From Raineyella sp. LH-20 (GTDB lineage: Bacteria > Actinomycetota > Actinomycetes > Propionibacteriales > Propionibacteriaceae): a DNA stretch of 64,000 nt. The notes beneath the pieces were generated by a model. The model had not been told where the DNA came from, ran no database searches, and saw nothing but the letters and a program-made list of their open reading frames with translations. A program made the translations under genes and the position numbers. Positions 60,237 to 64,000 of the stretch are shown in pieces (the first letter of the stretch is position 1; the number at the start of each line of letters is the position of its first letter). The DNA is taken from contig NZ_CP137003.1 in assembly GCF_033110965.1 (NCBI RefSeq), positions 248,001-312,000 on the forward strand. Reading direction: 5' to 3'.

Positions 60237-60761
60237 TCAGCGCTTCGAGTACTGCGGAGCCTTGCGGGCCTTCTTCAGGCCGGCCTTCTTGCGCTCCACC
60301 GCACGGGCGTCGCGGGTCAGCATGCCGGCCTTCTTCAGGCTCGGGCGGCTGGCCTCGGCATCGACGGCGTTCAGCGCGCGGGCCACGCCCAGGCGCATCG
60401 CGCCGGCCTGGCCGGACGGACCGCCACCGTGCACGCGGGCGATGACGTCGTACGCGCCCTCGACACCGGCGACCACGAAGGGCTCATTGACCAGCTGCTG
60501 GTGGATCTTGCTCGGGAAGTAGTCCTCAAGGGCCCGCCCGTTGAGGGACCACTGGCCGGTGCCCGGAACGATCCGGACGCGGGCGACGGCCTCCTTGCGG
60601 CGGCCGGTGGCCATGCCGGGGGCGATGATGGCCTGGCGCTCACCGGGAGCGGCGGCACCGGCCGCCTGGCCCTCGGAACGGTAGGCGATCTCGCGGTCAC
60701 CTTCGGTGAAGGAGGCGAACTCCTCGCTGCTCTCGGTGGTCTCTGCGACGTTTTCAGACAC
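60237..60761 (-). CDS. rpsI: 30S ribosomal protein S9
   Basis: The start is taken as GTG 60761 behind GAGGA, although the frame opens at TTG 60779. The product is 174 residues, longer than the usual ~130 because of an acidic N-terminal extension of about 50 residues, as is common in actinobacteria. The core ([21 protein letters not shown]-like [31 protein letters not shown]) ends in the classic [17 protein letters not shown], which reaches the P-site tRNA. It is co-transcribed with rplM, 26 bp upstream. Confidence 0.95.
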   Translation of the reverse strand: MSENVAETTESSEEFASFTEGDREIAYRSEGQAAGAAAPGERQAIIAPGMATGRRKEAVARVRIVPGTGQWSLNGRALEDYFPSKIHQQLVNEPFVVAGVEGAYDVIARVHGGGPSGQAGAMRLGVARALNAVDAEASRPSLKKAGMLTRDARAVERKKAGLKKARKAPQYSKR

Positions 60762-60787
60762 TTGGTTGATCCTCGGCAATCAGTGGG

Positions 60788-61231
60788 TCACTGGGCGATC
60801 TGGACGATCTCGTACGGCTGCGGGTTCTGCGCCGCATGCGGGTGCTCGGGGCCGCCGTAGACCTTGAGCTTGCCCATCAGCTTGCGGCTCAGACGGTTCT
60901 TGGGGAGCATGCCCCAGACCGCCAGTTCCACGGCGCGGCGCGGGTCCTTCTGGAGGAGCTCGCCGTACGCCACGGCCTTCAGGCCGCCCGGCTCACCGCT
61001 GTGCCGGTAGGCCATCTTGTCGGTGGCCTTCTTGCCGGTCAGCCGGATCTTGGAAGCGTTCACGACCACGACGAAGTCACCGCCGTCGATGTGCGGGGCG
61101 AAGGTCGCCTTGTGCTTTCCGCGCAGCAGGGTCGCGGCGGTCACGGCGAGGCGGCCGAGGGTCACACCCTCGGCATCAATGACATGCCAATGGCGCTCGA
61201 TCTCGCCGGGCTTCGGGCTGTACGTAGACAC
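60788..61231 (-). CDS. rplM: 50S ribosomal protein L13
   Basis: The 147-residue protein has the L13 features [52 protein letters not shown] and [24 protein letters not shown]. The length is normal. GTG 61231 starts the gene. It is an early-assembly protein of the large subunit, encoded with rpsI as in nearly all bacteria. Confidence 0.96.
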   Translation of the reverse strand: MSTYSPKPGEIERHWHVIDAEGVTLGRLAVTAATLLRGKHKATFAPHIDGGDFVVVVNASKIRLTGKKATDKMAYRHSGEPGGLKAVAYGELLQKDPRRAVELAVWGMLPKNRLSRKLMGKLKVYGGPEHPHAAQNPQPYEIVQIAQ

Positions 61232-61256
61232 GGTCGGGGACCACTTCCACTAGGTA

Positions 61257-61262
61257 GTTATA
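61257..61262 (-). promoter_or_regulatory. Candidate -10 element of the rplM-rpsI promoter
   Basis: TATAAC on the minus strand lies 25 bp upstream of the rplM start in a locally AT-rich stretch (61251-61275). No good -35 is seen at 16-18 bp. The remaining ~250 bp up to the citrate synthase gene show no gene. Confidence 0.4.
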
Positions 61263-61526
61263 CGTTCTCTTACGCAGTGCGACCGGGAAATCCGCGGCCG
61301 CAACCCCCGGTCTCCGGGGCGTCGGGCTCGCCGGCATGCGTCGCCAAGCGCAACATCGGAATAGGTTACCGTCGCCGGGCGCTCGGGTCAAAACAGCCGA
61401 CCGGCCACCGCTGCGGCAGGCGACCGTCACGGTCCCTTTCTCTATCACCCGTCATACCACACGCCGTGACGAAGCGTACGCCCACCCGACCCCGGAACGG
61501 ACCCTTCCGGCCCCTATCGTGCCGTC

Positions 61527-62810
<1,284 letters not shown>

Positions 62811-62845
62811 TGTCGGTGCGCGCCGACCTCGACGCGCACCGCCGA

Positions 62846-62893
62846 CCGGCGGGATCGTCCCGGGACGAGCGGTCCCCGGGACGCTCCCGCCGG
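62846..62893 (+). terminator. Long hairpin after the citrate synthase gene
   Basis: CCGGCGGGA (62846-62854) pairs with TCCCGCCGG (62885-62893), and the inner GTCCCGGGAC and GTCCCCGGGAC also pair, giving a stem of about 20 bp. It starts 36 bp after the stop codon. There is no U-tract. Confidence 0.6.
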
Positions 62894-62922
62894 ACCACGG
62901 ACCGGCCCGTAAATTGGGCCTC

Positions 62923-63360
62923 ATGCCCACCACCCCCGATGACGCCCGCCGACGCCCCGGCAACGACCACCGGCCCCTCGGTGACCGGTCCCCTGCGGAC
63001 TTGGTCGGCCGCGGGATCGGCCGGGCCAAGCTGTTCCGTGAGATCAGCCTGTGGGTGGTGGCGCTGCTGTCCGCCACGGCCGGCGCGGTCGCCATGCAGC
63101 TGACCAACAGCTGGGGCTGGTCGCTGGCGGCCTTCGCCGTCGTCGTCGCCGCGACGATGCTTCTGAGGTCCGTCCTCATCCGGCGGTGGACCGACCGGTC
63201 GCAGCAGCGCGCGGTCGAGGCGATGGTCGCCGACCAACTCGCCAAGGACGCCGAGGCGGCCCGGCTGCGCGCCGAACGTGCCGCCCACGACCACCCCACG
63301 GCCCGCCGTACCCGGCGCAAGCCGCAGGCCAACCCGTACCGACGCAAGGGCGACCGGTGA
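62923..63360 (+). CDS. Small membrane protein with two helices and a basic tail
   Basis: The 145-residue protein starts at ATG 62923, with TAAATT at 62910-62915 as a probable leaderless -10. After a polar N-terminus, two membrane helices (EISLWVVALLSATAGAVAMQ and GWSLAAFAVVVAATMLL) are followed by a charged helical stretch (QQRAVEAMVADQLAKDAEAARLRAER) and a basic tail. No family is recognised. The stop overlaps the trmB start (GTGA), so the two are co-translated. Confidence 0.65.
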   Translation: MPTTPDDARRRPGNDHRPLGDRSPADLVGRGIGRAKLFREISLWVVALLSATAGAVAMQLTNSWGWSLAAFAVVVAATMLLRSVLIRRWTDRSQQRAVEAMVADQLAKDAEAARLRAERAAHDHPTARRTRRKPQANPYRRKGDR

Positions 63361-64000
63361 CCGGGGCGGCGGCCCCGACGCCCCGGGTGCACCGCGACAT
63401 CGTCTCGTTCGTCCGGCGCAGCACCCGGATGAACGCCTCCCAGCTGCGCAACTGGGACGCTCACCACGCCGAGTGGGTGGTCCCGCTGGCCCACCGGGCG
63501 ACCAGCACCTCCGTCGCGCCCGGGCAGCTGTTCGCCCCGGAGGCGATCTGGGGGCGTACGGCGCCGTTGTGGGTGGAGATCGGCACCGGCAACGGCGAGG
63601 CGTGTGCCGCGATCGCCGCCCGCCACCCGGAGGTCAACTACCTGGGCTTCGAGGTGTTCACGCCGGCGATGGCCAGCGCGCTGGGGATGATCGCCCGCGC
63701 CGGGCTGACGAACGTCCGCCTCGCCGAGGTCGACGGCGTCGACGCGCTGCGGCACTGGATCCCGGCCGGCAGCGTCGACCGGATCCTCACCTTCTTCCCC
63801 GATCCCTGGCACAAGGCCCGCCATCACAAGCGCCGCCTGGTCAGCCCGGCCACCGCCGCCCTGGTCGCCTCCCGGCTGCGGCCCGGCGGCAGCTGGCACC
63901 TGGCGACCGACTGGCCCGACTACGCCGAGCACATGCGCGAGGTGCTCGACGGGCGCCGCGACCTGGTCAATCCCCACCTCGCATCGGCCGGCTCCGGGGA
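63357..64000 (+). CDS. trmB: tRNA (guanine-N7-)-methyltransferase TrmB (5' part)
   Basis: The frame starts with GTG 63357, overlapping the preceding stop, and runs off the window after ~214 residues. It shows SFVRRSTRMNASQLRNWDAH, the SAM motif WVEIGTGNGEACAAIA, the acidic second-strand end LGFEVFTPAM, and the diagnostic TFFPDPWHKARHHKRRLV, followed by GGSWHLATDWPDYAEHM. These match TrmB, which methylates G46 of tRNAs. The 3' end is missing. Confidence 0.93.
   Translation, partial: MTGAAAPTPRVHRDIVSFVRRSTRMNASQLRNWDAHHAEWVVPLAHRATSTSVAPGQLFAPEAIWGRTAPLWVEIGTGNGEACAAIAARHPEVNYLGFEVFTPAMASALGMIARAGLTNVRLAEVDGVDALRHWIPAGSVDRILTFFPDPWHKARHHKRRLVSPATAALVASRLRPGGSWHLATDWPDYAEHMREVLDGRRDLVNPHLASAGSG

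Overview
The window is a high-GC chromosomal segment of an actinobacterium (Actinomycetota; Propionibacteriales or a neighbouring order is my guess, with no rRNA here to place it). The evidence is the strong third-position GC bias, frequent GTG starts, ATGA-type gene overlaps, several candidate leaderless starts, and the order rplM-rpsI-glmM-coaA-glmS-acpS-nnrD/E-alr followed by the tsaE-tsaB-rimI-tsaD block, which is familiar from actinobacteria. The window opens inside a substrate-binding protein gene and closes inside trmB.

Layout. (1) 1-5957: the tail of a catabolic operon: a NitT/TauT-type ABC importer whose permease gene carries an apparent frameshift, a zinc alcohol dehydrogenase, a short protein resembling the FtsZ fold, and a phthalate-dioxygenase-reductase-like flavoprotein. 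It faces a convergent IclR regulator across a 35-bp tandem repeat. (2) 5958-9774: a repeat-rich spacer, an MFS transporter, a cupin and a methyltransferase. (3) 9775-17146: an iron-regulated unit. A DtxR/IdeR-type box lies between a 4'-phosphopantetheinyl transferase gene and an oppositely oriented, overlapping operon encoding an adenylation-carrier-acyltransferase fusion followed by a complete ferric-iron ABC importer. (4) 17071-25244: a polysaccharide deacetylase, a VOC protein, a THUMP-like methyltransferase, a P2-type cation ATPase, an ACT protein and a malate-dehydrogenase-like protein, with repeats between them.

(5) 25547-42628 is the most unusual region: a compact contractile injection system (phage-tail-like particle) of 14 genes, all on the minus strand and many overlapping by 4 bp. 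In transcription order they are an unknown 296-aa protein, sheath, tube, a 101-aa protein, a 973-aa protein with a hydrophobic segment, a 478-aa protein, 165-aa and 202-aa proteins, a VgrG-like spike, a gp25-like wedge protein, a baseplate-J protein, an 822-aa baseplate protein, a coiled-coil protein and a PAAR-like tip. I found no AAA+ ATPase, DUF4255-type cap or LysM protein, which canonical extracellular systems carry. A BTAD-domain regulator converges on the 3' end, and an SPFH membrane protein diverges from the 5' end.

(6) 44066-45160: a small region of lower GC holding a truncated XRE regulator, a frameshifted small secreted protein, a two-helix membrane peptide and an 81-aa protein. 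(7) 45161-64000: housekeeping genes: tsaD, rimI, tsaB, a GNAT-TsaE fusion, a DEAD-box helicase with a very long RD-rich N-terminus, a GT4 glycosyltransferase, alr, nnrD/E, acpS, glmS, coaA, glmM, rpsI, rplM, citrate synthase, a small membrane protein and trmB. No tRNA, rRNA, CRISPR array, integrase or intact insertion sequence was recognised. All calls come from reading the sequence; no database search was run.
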